From the NCBI GenBank assembly GCA_002309275.1, contig DBXL01000123.1, forward strand, positions 1-10,118: a DNA stretch of 10,118 nucleotides, in the 5' to 3' direction. Numbering within the stretch: position 1 is the stretch's first letter; each line of letters opens with the position of its first letter. The translations under genes and the position numbers were made by a program. The notes beneath the pieces are model-generated. The model searched no databases. It saw only the letters and a list, made by a program, of their open reading frames with translations, and had not been told where the DNA came from. Shown one piece after another: positions 1 through 7,819 of the stretch. The stretch comes from Ruminococcaceae bacterium UBA1213 (GTDB lineage Bacteria; Bacillota; Clostridia; Oscillospirales; Acutalibacteraceae).

Positions 1-31
1 CTGTTTATAAAATCAAACTTTTACAAGAAAC

Positions 32-91
32 AAAAACTACGCTCCTATGTTCCTTTAAAGGCATACAGCCCCACCACTCTAGGCTCGACAT
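32..91 (-). ncRNA. candidate small structured RNA or leader (GC-rich hairpin)
   Basis: This stretch is clearly GC-richer than its surroundings and starts about 7 nt after the candidate TATAAT. On the minus strand positions 69-41 fold as an interrupted hairpin: GCT/AGC, TATG/CATA and CC/GG around the self-complementary CCTTTAAAGG (52-61). A T5 run follows at 36-32. A short alternative stem (67-70 with 82-85) would share the base of that hairpin. I do not recognise a known RNA family. It could be a ~60-nt terminated small RNA, the 5' leader of the next operon, or nothing. Confidence 0.25.
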
Positions 92-97
92 AGTTAT

Positions 98-125
98 ATT
101 ATACGATTGAATTTTGATAAATTAA
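98..125 (-). promoter_or_regulatory. candidate sigma-A type promoter for a minus-strand transcript
   Basis: A perfect TATAAT (-10) lies at 103-98 on the minus strand. A weak TTAATT (125-120) sits 16 nt upstream in the -35 position, matching only about half of TTGACA. The start site would be near position 91, exactly where a GC-rich stretch begins. The region is otherwise very AT-rich, so a chance TATAAT is possible. Confidence 0.35.
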
Positions 126-170
126 CTTATGATGCTTGATAATAGTAAGTTTCAAAAATCAAACGTATTG

Positions 171-211
171 AAAAACACGGAGTAAGAATACAATAATCTA
201 ACTCCGTGTTT
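171..211 (-). terminator. intrinsic terminator of the operon
   Basis: Perfect 11-bp inverted repeat (173-183 and 201-211; arm actccgtgttt on the minus strand) with a 17-nt loop. On the minus strand the descending arm runs straight into a T5 tract (175-171). It lies about 55 bp after the stop of the giant surface protein gene, so it should end the operon transcript. On the plus strand the T tract is only three bases, so termination is mainly for minus-strand transcripts. Confidence 0.75.
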
Positions 212-265
212 GGATTCATAAGAAATTGAAAACGAAAGAATTCTATTTTTTCTTTTGAATCAAAT

Positions 266-3200
266 TTAAGATTTGCCCTTGATACGCCTGATAATCATAA
301 ACGTTATAAATGCTGCTGCAGCAACCAGCAATGTTATGATGACAAACACTCCATAGTTCTGCCATAAGCCTTCAAACCCTACTGCAAGGTGTTTAATTTC
401 AGAAACGGTCTGTGTATTCTGATTACCTGCATTATCCACAAGGACCAGTCCTATTTTGTGACTTCCTGGAGATAATATCAACTGAAGCTTGCTTTCAGAT
501 GGCTCATACGAGAAAATAGTGTGATTTTTTTCACTGGACAAATGAATTTCCTCATCATCAACATAAGCAACTGTCCTGTTAATATCGAGAACTTCTGATA
601 TTTGGTCAAACGTGATTATCTGATCTCCGGATCCATTGATATAACCCCAGTCTTTTACATTCGGATTTTCTACTCTGTAAGTCGGTTTTTTGTTGTCGAT
701 ATATATTTCACCAAGGGACAACGAAACACCATTGTTTGTAACACGCAGATATAAATTTGTGTCAGCATCATCCTTATAATTATTGCTGAAATAAGATGAT
801 GGCAAAATATATCTGTAAGCACCGAAGTAATACATATCATTATCAAAACAGCTGTCTTCAGCAGAAGTAATATTTGTGTCGGTTGCACTTTCAAGATTTT
901 TATCATACAGAATAACGCTTGTTTCGGTATCCTTTGCGGCAAACACAACGATTTGGAGGTCTTTAAAACTGTCGGGACGTTTACTTATCGGGCGGGTTTC
1001 ACCTGTTTCACTGAATTCAGAAAAAGAATACCATCCCGTGTGCTCTTCGCTGTCGCTTTCTTCGATGTATGCCAGTACAGACAAATTTACCATGCGGACA
1101 TATGTATTGAGAATTTCACCACTCGTATTTCCGGCTTTGTCAAAAGCCTGTAACACAACAGAATATACACCATCTGCATCAAATTGATCCAGCTTGTAAG
1201 TGATAGTTTTTTTGTTTTCTTCACCGGGCTTATATTCAATGACTCCGGAAGTAACCTTCGGCTCTATACGGCCAATTTCCTTACCCGATGTATATTCCGG
1301 TGTATATTGTGTCAGTATGTATTCAACTTTGGCAATATTATCATCCTTAAATGTCACGCTCGGAGGTTCCTCATTTCTTCTGTCATAATCGTACATGGAA
1401 ATATAAGTATCACCATTATCTTCTATCTTGCTCCCTTTGCCATTTCTTACAGATATTACCGGGATTTTCGAATCAACTTCAAATACATCTGTTTTTTCGG
1501 GAGATTCAAATATGGCTGTATTTCCGGCACGGTCAACAGCAGACTCGATCACAAATTTATACACGCCGTTATCATCCGAACCAATATTGATTGTCATGGT
1601 ATGGATATTTCCGCTGTCTCCCCAAGACTTCAATTCCGTTTCATACCATTCCGAATCCGTATGCTCGTTTCCGGGAGCTTTTCTGTATTGTTTCACAAGG
1701 ATATCACTTGGCATAAAGTTTACTTCTTCGACTGTGATAGTAAGCACTATGGGTTTCAGCTTGTTATCATCCTCCTTGTCATCATTCTCCGTATCCTCTT
1801 CAAACCTGAAATACAATTCTTTTTTGTTGCCTTCTTCATCCGTCAATTCCTGCATTTTGAAATCCGAGAAATTATTCGTGATTTTCGGACTTATCGTGTC
1901 TATAAAAAATTCCTTACGATCAGATGATTCGTTGCCTGCATCGTCTGTATAGCTTACATAACAGTTATACTCTCCGTCGTTTGAAACTTTAAAAGAATAG
2001 GAATATTCTGCTGAATCGTCTGCAACAACTTTTTTATTGTCATCTATTTCTTGCTTATCGTCATTGATATAGAATTCAACTTTTTCTGCATTGAAATTTC
2101 TTTCTTTTATTTTGATGGTGATTGTCTGACTTGTACTGTAATATTTGTCGTTTACAGGTTTACCGCTGAGAATAGTCTGGATTGCGGGCTTTGTGCGGTC
2201 AATACTGTACATTTTCTGTAAATCACTCGTATTTCCTGCACGGTCAGTCAGTCTGACAGTAACGGCATTTCCATTACTGTTATCCGTTACATTGATGCCA
2301 AATGATATTTTTGTGACAAGGTTGGAATCTCTCAATATGTCCTCTTCTGCGATAACAGCTTCCTGGGAATCATTTGTATATTTTCCGTTTATGTCAACCG
2401 AAATGGTTCCCTGCTTTTTATCATTTGCAATATACCACTCGATTTTTTCAATGCCTGAAAAAGTATCTGTTACGGTAACGGTAACCGGTACTGTTTCCAA
2501 CTTATAAAGCGGAATATTATTTGCATCTCTTGGCACACGCTCTTCATCAGCCGCAACAATCTCAACAGAGGATTTTTCTTTGTGTATTTTGCTGTCCTCA
2601 ACAATGCTTCCGTCAGCATTCATCCTGCCTGATGTATGGTTTACATTGTCCACAACTTCAGCCTGTACTTTTCCCTTAAATCCCATAGGAACAATAAACG
2701 AAGCATATGTGCCGTAATTATCACTCAGAAGATGGACATTTTCTTTTGCAGACGAATCCGATCGGGAATCGCTTGCCTTTTCCAGGAACAGTTTGACATA
2801 CTTTATGCCCGATGATATTCCTTCATCACTCACATAGACTCTTACCTCTGTTTCTTCAGGAAAGAAATAGCCGAAAGTATCTTTTATTATCGACACGGGT
2901 GTTTCATTTTTTCCCTGAAAACGGAAGAACTCTATTTTGGGAGCAACTTTATCAATATTGAATGATTTCTGATAACTATTGAAATTTCCTGCGTTATCAT
3001 ACGCATACGCTAAAACGGTATAATTTCCCGCTTCACTTATACTGTATGAATAAGAAGCTGTATCGGTAAATTTGTCTTTATTGAATACATATTTGATGTT
3101 GTTCATGCTGTATGAGTTTTCAATATATTTAGGACTCTTTGTATCATTTACAAACACCTCTGTGTGTTCAAGTCCGGAATGTACCGTATTGTTGGAACCT

Positions 3201-6200
3201 TTGATAACATCACTTGCTTTGACATTATATGTGATACCATTTCCGTACCACATTCTACCGTTTATCAGAACATAGTTTGACGGAATGGTTATATCTACAA
3301 AGGGCTTTTCATTTTCAAGTACCAGCTCTACACCCGAATCAGCAGCATTGGTTTCTATAAGTTCTCCAATCGTTTTACCACCATTATCTGATTTCTGTTT
3401 GGACGAAAAATAATATCTGTTGCTGTTTCCCATCTTGTCTGTCACTACTATATACGGAGTACCCGAATTCGTTACATTCAGCGAATCAAAAATATATGTA
3501 TCGTCGTTTGAATATGACGAATGATACGGCTTGCTACTGTCGTCCCAAAAAAGTTCTACTGAATCTACTCCGCTGCCATATTGATTATCCTGTACTTTTA
3601 CGGAAATTTTTATGGTTGAATTTCCAAATATACCAAAAGTCAAATATTTTAGAATAGAAGGAACTGCCTCATATTGCGTATCGACAATAACAGGGGCTGT
3701 TTTATCAATATAAAAATCTCCATAATTAAAAGAACAATCAACAGGTTTTGACGATGTATTCCCTGCCAAATCGGATACGGAAACATATATCTTATACTTT
3801 CCGTCAAGCAGGTCATCAACTGGGACAGAAATGTTTTTACAATTCAAAGTTGCCTTTGAACGCTCGATAAACGATTGTTCCGCTTGTTTTGAATTGATAT
3901 CCTTACCACTGCTATCCTTGATGGAAATTTTGTAATGATCCAACCCTTCATTATCTGAAAAATCAAATCTCAAAAGATTCCCTGATCTGTTATTTCCAAA
4001 ATAAAGTTCATTGCCGTCTTTTCCAAGGTCGGTTCTGAAATTGGAACTTACAGGAGTTACTGTATATTGAGGTTTGGTCGTTTCCAAAATCAACGCCACA
4101 CCTGTGTCTTCATCAATAAGATTTTTTTCCGCAGGTTCTGTTTGCTGTATACTATCAATCGTTTTGAAGTAATATTGACTGAAGTGTTTCATCCTGTCGG
4201 TTATAATAATATATGGTACAGCATGATGTTCCGGACTCAATTCCTCAAACACAAACCATTCTCCATCCAAAGATGCATGATAAGGTTCATTTTCTTTATC
4301 CCAATACAGCTTGATATTATCAACAGGAACTCCGCTTCCCTCAATGCCGTCTGAAACTTTGATTTTCAGTACAGCGTTATTATTTCCGTAAATACCAAAT
4401 GTCAAATAATGAAAAATATCTTTTTGGATTTCATAATTCATTCCTTCGATAACAGGAGCTGTCGAGTCAACAATATAACTTTTGGTTTCAACACTCTTAT
4501 TGCCTCCGATATCTGTAATGGTTATTTCAAGACAATATACACCATCATCCGGCAAAGTCACTTTTTCGGAAATAATGCCCTTTTCTCTGGCAAAATATGT
4601 TTCTTTTTCTTCAAATGGAACAGAAACTGTTTCACCGGATTCATTCACTTCCTCTTTCATCACTGTATATGTGCCGGTTTGTTCAGTACCATAAACTATT
4701 TTATTATTTGACTTTTCATATACCAGTTTTTTATCACCCGAACTTATTTGATAAAGCCTGACAGCATAGCTTGAAATACCCGTATCATCACTCATGGATA
4801 TATCAATATAATTACTGTTTTTTCCAATGCCGTAAAAATAGGCATCCGCCTGATTGTCAAGTCCTTCGTCTTCATACTTGTCATCAGTTGATTTTTGGAT
4901 ATTGCTTTCACTCAATGCAAGATCAATAAGATTGTCCTGAGAATCGTAAGGATCATAAAAGACTTGACTGACGGTTTCCAATTTGCTGGTATGATTGTAT
5001 TTGCCGTCTGAAACACGAAATGAGAAGTTATAAACATTTTTATCATCTGACGGAAGCATTCCACATTTCTCGCTGACAGTTTTTACAGGGATATAATATG
5101 AAACATCACCATCATTCCCGATAACGCAGAATCCGTTCGGATTTTCTATTGCCTCCGGCTCAAAATAAAACGGCTCCTGCATATTGTCCCCGATATTTAT
5201 TTTACTCATTTCTGCTGCATAAAACTGAGCTTGTTCAACACTTCTGCTTACATTTATAGTGATCACAACATCATTCTGATGTTCTTCGGCAATATTGAAC
5301 CGGAAATAAGAGGAACCACCTGCATAAAGAAAATTTGTATACGGGGCATATTCGAGCTTGGAACTGCCGTACTCATATCTTTGATGCTTATCAGATTCAG
5401 TAAATCCGGGGGCATCTGATGTAATGCTTACAATATCTATATTATCTATTTGAGGGATATCTGCATCATCAAACAGAGGTGATAAAACCGTGCGGATATT
5501 TCCAGCATTATCAACAGCATAAAATATAAGCTGCTTTCCTTTTAGATCCTGTGTCAACTCTATGGAAAAATTGACACCGTTCTCTGTCTGAGCAAGATCA
5601 ATTTTTTTTGCATTGGCTTCTATCTGAGAAAGTGTATTCAGCTTTTTGCTTCCTTCAGAATAATAAATTGCTGAAATTCCCGAATCAGTGTCTGCAACAG
5701 CCTGATTATTTTTCAGAAACAGCTGAGGTTCCTCTATTATTTCAAATTCGCCCGGTGATGTCTTATCGAATTGATAATGTTTTACTTCCGTCATATCGTT
5801 TACATCACGTACAGAATTGGGAACAACTGCCCAGAACTTGATATAATATTTTCCTTCGGGAAGTTCCCTTCCGTTATTCCAAAGGCTTCCGTCGTAGTAA
5901 TTTCCCCAGTCACTCGGTAACTTTTCACTAACTTTATAATATACCTGTGCACCCGCTTCAACATCGACTTTCCAGTCAGCGATTGTATTGATCCACTCAT
6001 TTTCAATCGGAATCTCTACTTCAAACGTAGGCGGAGTTTTGATTGTTTTCGATACGGTACGAATATTTCCTGCTTCATCTGTTACATAAACAATTATATT
6101 TTTACCTTTCATACTGTTTGTAACATTCAATGAGAAATCAACACCGTCATCTTTTTTCTGCATGGCAATTTTTTTGGCATTTGTCTTTATTTTCTGAATA

Positions 6201-7402
6201 TCGGTTATCGGTTCATCACCGATTGAATAATAAATGCCGGATATTCCTGAACCTTTGTCTGTAATTACAACGCTGTTGCTCAAAACATCCTTGTTTTTCT
6301 CTACAAGTTCAAAACTGCTTGGAGGTGTTGTGTCTAATTGATACTGTTTCTCTGACACAGTATCATTGACATCCCTCACGGAATCGGGAACAACCGCCCA
6401 GAACTTTATATAGTGCTTTCCTTCGGGGAGGTCTTTCCCTTCATTCCAAATAATTCCATCAGAATACTTTCCCCAGTCATCCAAAGAAACATCACTTACT
6501 CTGTAATATATCTGTGCATCCTTTTCGGTACTTATCTTCCAGCCACTTATATTATTGACCCACTCATTTTCACCAGGTATATTGACTGTAAGCAAAGGCG
6601 GAGTTTTGATTGTCAATGATGAAGTCCGGACATTGCCTGCTTTATCTATAGCATAGAAAATAACATCCTGACCTTTCATATTTTCTGTCACAGATACCGA
6701 GAAATTAACACCACCAGTCACTTTTTTTCCGTTTTCCCTGATTTGCTGAAGATCATTAAAAATATCACTGCCAACTGAATAACGAACCTCTGATATTCCT
6801 GATAACATATCCGTTACCAAATCTTTATTTTTCAGGACGGAATTTTCTTCAATAATTTCAAAATCATCCGGGGGAACCGTGTCAAGCATATAAATTTTTG
6901 CTTCCGTTTCATCATTTACATCTCTTTCAGGATCAGAAGCAACTGCCCAGAACTTGATATAATTTTTGCCGTCAGGTAAGTCCTTGCCGTCAGTCCATGT
7001 ACTTGCATCCTGATAACTGCCCCAATCCGTTATTTTTTTACTGTTTACTTTGTAATAAACTGTTGCTCCATCTTCAGCAATAATTTCCCAATCATCGACA
7101 TTATTTGACCACTTGTCTTGAACGGGGATATTTACTTCAAGAGCAGGAGCAGACAGTTTCTTTTCAGGCACTTCTTCTTCCGGTTTTTCTTCTTCCGGTT
7201 TTTCTTCTTCCGGCTTTTCCTCTTTCGGTTCACCTTCTTTATTTTTTTCTTCCTCTTCAGATGTATTCGGTATCAAATCATCTGTTTGTGAAGGCGTTTC
7301 GGGAGGTATTTTATCTTCTACTGCACGATAGGTCGATGCAACAGGATTAATCAAAACCATAGCTGCAGAAATACCTGCACAAAATTTTTTTAATGCTATC
7401 AT
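266..7402 (-). CDS. giant membrane-anchored surface protein made of Ig-like repeats
   Basis: 2378 residues (about 260 kDa), numbered from the ATG at 7402. Residues 1-27 form a signal peptide (KK, then a hydrophobic FCAGISAAMVLINPVA). A Glu/Pro/Lys-rich linker (48-82) follows. Then come three ~185-residue repeats (88-641), a less repetitive region (642-978), three ~252-residue two-domain units (979-1734), and several further Ig-like domains (1735 to about 2335). A membrane helix at 2349-2371 with tail RRIKGKS ends the protein. Ten exact DxAGN motifs (D253, 442, 631, 1211, 1469, 1720, 1820, 1957, 2088, 2323), plus DIGGN and DKMGN, each end a beta-sandwich, and D-x-x-x-P-x-I starts the next. This is the known signature of bacterial Ig-like (Big_3/OmpL47-like) repeats. 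There is no LPXTG, no enzyme domain, and few cysteines. Its likely role is adhesion, spacing or sensing outside the membrane; the ligand is unknown. It is the last gene of the kinase operon and is followed by a terminator. Confidence 0.92.
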   Translation of the reverse strand: MIALKKFCAGISAAMVLINPVASTYRAVEDKIPPETPSQTDDLIPNTSEEEEKNKEGEPKEEKPEEEKPEEEKPEEEVPEKKLSAPALEVNIPVQDKWSNNVDDWEIIAEDGATVYYKVNSKKITDWGSYQDASTWTDGKDLPDGKNYIKFWAVASDPERDVNDETEAKIYMLDTVPPDDFEIIEENSVLKNKDLVTDMLSGISEVRYSVGSDIFNDLQQIRENGKKVTGGVNFSVSVTENMKGQDVIFYAIDKAGNVRTSSLTIKTPPLLTVNIPGENEWVNNISGWKISTEKDAQIYYRVSDVSLDDWGKYSDGIIWNEGKDLPEGKHYIKFWAVVPDSVRDVNDTVSEKQYQLDTTPPSSFELVEKNKDVLSNSVVITDKGSGISGIYYSIGDEPITDIQKIKTNAKKIAMQKKDDGVDFSLNVTNSMKGKNIIVYVTDEAGNIRTVSKTIKTPPTFEVEIPIENEWINTIADWKVDVEAGAQVYYKVSEKLPSDWGNYYDGSLWNNGRELPEGKYYIKFWAVVPNSVRDVNDMTEVKHYQFDKTSPGEFEIIEEPQLFLKNNQAVADTDSGISAIYYSEGSKKLNTLSQIEANAKKIDLAQTENGVNFSIELTQDLKGKQLIFYAVDNAGNIRTVLSPLFDDADIPQIDNIDIVSITSDAPGFTESDKHQRYEYGSSKLEYAPYTNFLYAGGSSYFRFNIAEEHQNDVVITINVSRSVEQAQFYAAEMSKINIGDNMQEPFYFEPEAIENPNGFCVIGNDGDVSYYIPVKTVSEKCGMLPSDDKNVYNFSFRVSDGKYNHTSKLETVSQVFYDPYDSQDNLIDLALSESNIQKSTDDKYEDEGLDNQADAYFYGIGKNSNYIDISMSDDTGISSYAVRLYQISSGDKKLVYEKSNNKIVYGTEQTGTYTVMKEEVNESGETVSVPFEEKETYFAREKGIISEKVTLPDDGVYCLEITITDIGGNKSVETKSYIVDSTAPVIEGMNYEIQKDIFHYLTFGIYGNNNAVLKIKVSDGIEGSGVPVDNIKLYWDKENEPYHASLDGEWFVFEELSPEHHAVPYIIITDRMKHFSQYYFKTIDSIQQTEPAEKNLIDEDTGVALILETTKPQYTVTPVSSNFRTDLGKDGNELYFGNNRSGNLLRFDFSDNEGLDHYKISIKDSSGKDINSKQAEQSFIERSKATLNCKNISVPVDDLLDGKYKIYVSVSDLAGNTSSKPVDCSFNYGDFYIDKTAPVIVDTQYEAVPSILKYLTFGIFGNSTIKISVKVQDNQYGSGVDSVELFWDDSSKPYHSSYSNDDTYIFDSLNVTNSGTPYIVVTDKMGNSNRYYFSSKQKSDNGGKTIGELIETNAADSGVELVLENEKPFVDITIPSNYVLINGRMWYGNGITYNVKASDVIKGSNNTVHSGLEHTEVFVNDTKSPKYIENSYSMNNIKYVFNKDKFTDTASYSYSISEAGNYTVLAYAYDNAGNFNSYQKSFNIDKVAPKIEFFRFQGKNETPVSIIKDTFGYFFPEETEVRVYVSDEGISSGIKYVKLFLEKASDSRSDSSAKENVHLLSDNYGTYASFIVPMGFKGKVQAEVVDNVNHTSGRMNADGSIVEDSKIHKEKSSVEIVAADEERVPRDANNIPLYKLETVPVTVTVTDTFSGIEKIEWYIANDKKQGTISVDINGKYTNDSQEAVIAEEDILRDSNLVTKISFGINVTDNSNGNAVTVRLTDRAGNTSDLQKMYSIDRTKPAIQTILSGKPVNDKYYSTSQTITIKIKERNFNAEKVEFYINDDKQEIDDNKKVVADDSAEYSYSFKVSNDGEYNCYVSYTDDAGNESSDRKEFFIDTISPKITNNFSDFKMQELTDEEGNKKELYFRFEEDTENDDKEDDNKLKPIVLTITVEEVNFMPSDILVKQYRKAPGNEHTDSEWYETELKSWGDSGNIHTMTINIGSDDNGVYKFVIESAVDRAGNTAIFESPEKTDVFEVDSKIPVISVRNGKGSKIEDNGDTYISMYDYDRRNEEPPSVTFKDDNIAKVEYILTQYTPEYTSGKEIGRIEPKVTSGVIEYKPGEENKKTITYKLDQFDADGVYSVVLQAFDKAGNTSGEILNTYVRMVNLSVLAYIEESDSEEHTGWYSFSEFSETGETRPISKRPDSFKDLQIVVFAAKDTETSVILYDKNLESATDTNITSAEDSCFDNDMYYFGAYRYILPSSYFSNNYKDDADTNLYLRVTNNGVSLSLGEIYIDNKKPTYRVENPNVKDWGYINGSGDQIITFDQISEVLDINRTVAYVDDEEIHLSSEKNHTIFSYEPSESKLQLILSPGSHKIGLVLVDNAGNQNTQTVSEIKHLAVGFEGLWQNYGVFVIITLLVAAAAFITFMIIRRIKGKS
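2201..4468 (-). repeat. three diverged ~252-residue two-domain repeats in the giant protein
   Basis: Units begin at D979, D1233 and D1484 (codon starts 4468, 3706, 2953) and the next domain begins at D1735. Lengths are 254, 251 and 251 residues. Each starts D-x-x-A-P-x-I, then has a TFG motif (YLTFGIYGN, YLTFGIFGN, KDTFGYFFP), SG followed by a hydrophobic-K/E-L-[FY] strand, and in units 1 and 2 PYH, PYI[IV][IV]TD and a [DT]SG/DTGV-x-L-x-LE-x-x-KP linker. A second domain ends in DLAGN, DNAGN or DRAGN, 232-236 residues after the unit start. Unit 3 is the most diverged and lacks PYH. Confidence 0.8.
5480..7141 (-). repeat. three tandem ~185-residue protein repeats (Trp-rich plus DxAGN Ig-like pair)
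   Basis: Units are residues 88-270 (7141-6593), 271-459 (6592-6026) and 460-641 (6025-5480) of the giant protein. Each opens with a V-x-I-P ... W-x-N motif. It carries DWGxY, a W-x-x-G segment, LPxGKxYIKFWAV and RDVND, and closes its first half with a Y-x-x-D-x-x-x-P. A second half then has SGIS-x-x-x-YS, a Gln-Ile/Lys-rich helix-like stretch, MKGK or a variant, and DxAGN. The pattern is two beta domains per unit. Nucleotide similarity is also visible: a 17-bp stretch (ggcggagttttgattgt on +) recurs exactly at 6030-6046 and 6597-6613, 189 codons apart. Confidence 0.9.
7166..7225 (-). repeat. 15-bp tandem repeat encoding a KPEEE linker
   Basis: Four imperfect 15-bp units. The two at 7181-7195 and 7196-7210 are identical, and those at 7166-7180 and 7211-7225 are degenerate. 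They encode EEEKP-type pentapeptides just after the signal peptide. The result is an extended, acidic, proline-containing spacer that would hold the first Ig-like domain off the signal-peptide end. In-frame unit gain or loss would not break the gene. Confidence 0.8.
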
Positions 7403-7410
7403 TTGAATTT

Positions 7411-7415
7411 TCCTT
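7411..7415 (-). promoter_or_regulatory. ribosome binding site that decides the start of the giant surface protein
   Basis: AAGGA on the minus strand (within GAAAGAAAGGA), 8 nt before the ATG at 7402. The two earlier in-frame candidates (TTG at 7429, ATG at 7423) would begin upstream of this motif, within or before it, and they have no comparable site of their own. Starting at 7402 also gives a conventional signal peptide (MIALKKFC...), which supports the choice. Confidence 0.75.
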
Positions 7416-7438
7416 TCTTTCATATACAATAGGCATAA

Positions 7439-7816
7439 TTATTTTCTGCTTTTTTCTCCATCCAATAAATGACCTAAAGCCTTATAAGAATTTCCGTTCA
7501 GATATCTGTGGTTCAATATTCCTTTGCCACCTGGTCTTACATAACGGTGAAGGCTGAAAAAAAGACCGTATCCCACTGCTGCGAACATAAAACCCACCAA
7601 AACAACAATTAATATCCAAAAGCCGGGCGAACTTTGGCTAAGATCATTTTCTATAGTAATCTTTTCCAAATCCCCTGTCAACCACAATGCAATTCCCATA
7701 ATAATAACAATTGCAAGGACATAAACTGACAATTTCAGCCCGTTGACAATATACCGTAATATTCTTTTGGTATCTTCATTCTGAAAAAAACGTTTAAAAT
7801 CATTGATTATTTTCAT
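7439..7816 (-). CDS. two-pass small membrane protein, unknown function
   Basis: A 125-residue protein with ATG at 7816, preceded 6 nt upstream by AGAGG inside the last kinase codons (7823-7827). It has two hydrophobic segments, about residues 28-47 (LKLSVYVLAIVIIMGIALWL) and 65-89, joined by a short acidic loop. The N-terminus (K2, K8, R9, K17, R18, R21) and the tail (R91, R94, K98, R104 and the KSRK end) are basic. By the positive-inside rule both ends are cytoplasmic and the ~17-residue loop is outside. There is no signal peptide, enzyme motif or cysteine. It is 3 bp from the kinase and 36 bp from the giant surface protein gene, so all three are co-expressed. I do not recognise the family. 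As an inference, it may be a membrane partner of the kinase or of the surface protein's C-terminal anchor. Confidence 0.85.
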   Translation of the reverse strand: MKIINDFKRFFQNEDTKRILRYIVNGLKLSVYVLAIVIIMGIALWLTGDLEKITIENDLSQSSPGFWILIVVLVGFMFAAVGYGLFFSLHRYVRPGGKGILNHRYLNGNSYKALGHLLDGEKSRK

Positions 7817-7819
7817 AGT

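Larger units (their letters stand above)
1..265. other. intergenic region after the operon
   Basis: No convincing coding frame. It holds the operon terminator (171-211), an AT-rich stretch (104-170), and the candidate promoter and GC-rich hairpin described separately (32-125). The leftmost 31 bases are AT-rich with nothing recognisable. Confidence 0.7.

Noticed and set aside
168..194. Plus-strand TTGAAA ... TACAAT promoter-like pair
   Set aside because: The spacer is only 15 nt, the pair overlaps the terminator hairpin, and no plus-strand gene follows.
670..948. Minus-strand 92-codon open frame in another frame
   Set aside because: It lies inside the giant gene's coding sequence; its Cys/Ile/Leu-rich composition is typical of a frame shadow.
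1184..1952. Long plus-strand open frames (about 247 and 174 codons) opposite the giant gene
   Set aside because: They lie wholly antisense to a well-supported coding sequence, overlap each other in different frames, have no good ribosome binding site and show mirror-image composition (Phe/Ile/Ser-rich).
5480..7225. CRISPR-like array from the regular repeats
   Set aside because: The repeats are in-frame coding repeats of 15 bp or ~550 bp with no short palindromic repeat and unique-spacer structure.
7373..7402. Lipoprotein signal (Cys8 in the signal peptide)
   Set aside because: The residues before Cys8 are L-K-K-F, which is not a lipobox, and the cysteine is at the start of the hydrophobic core rather than its end.
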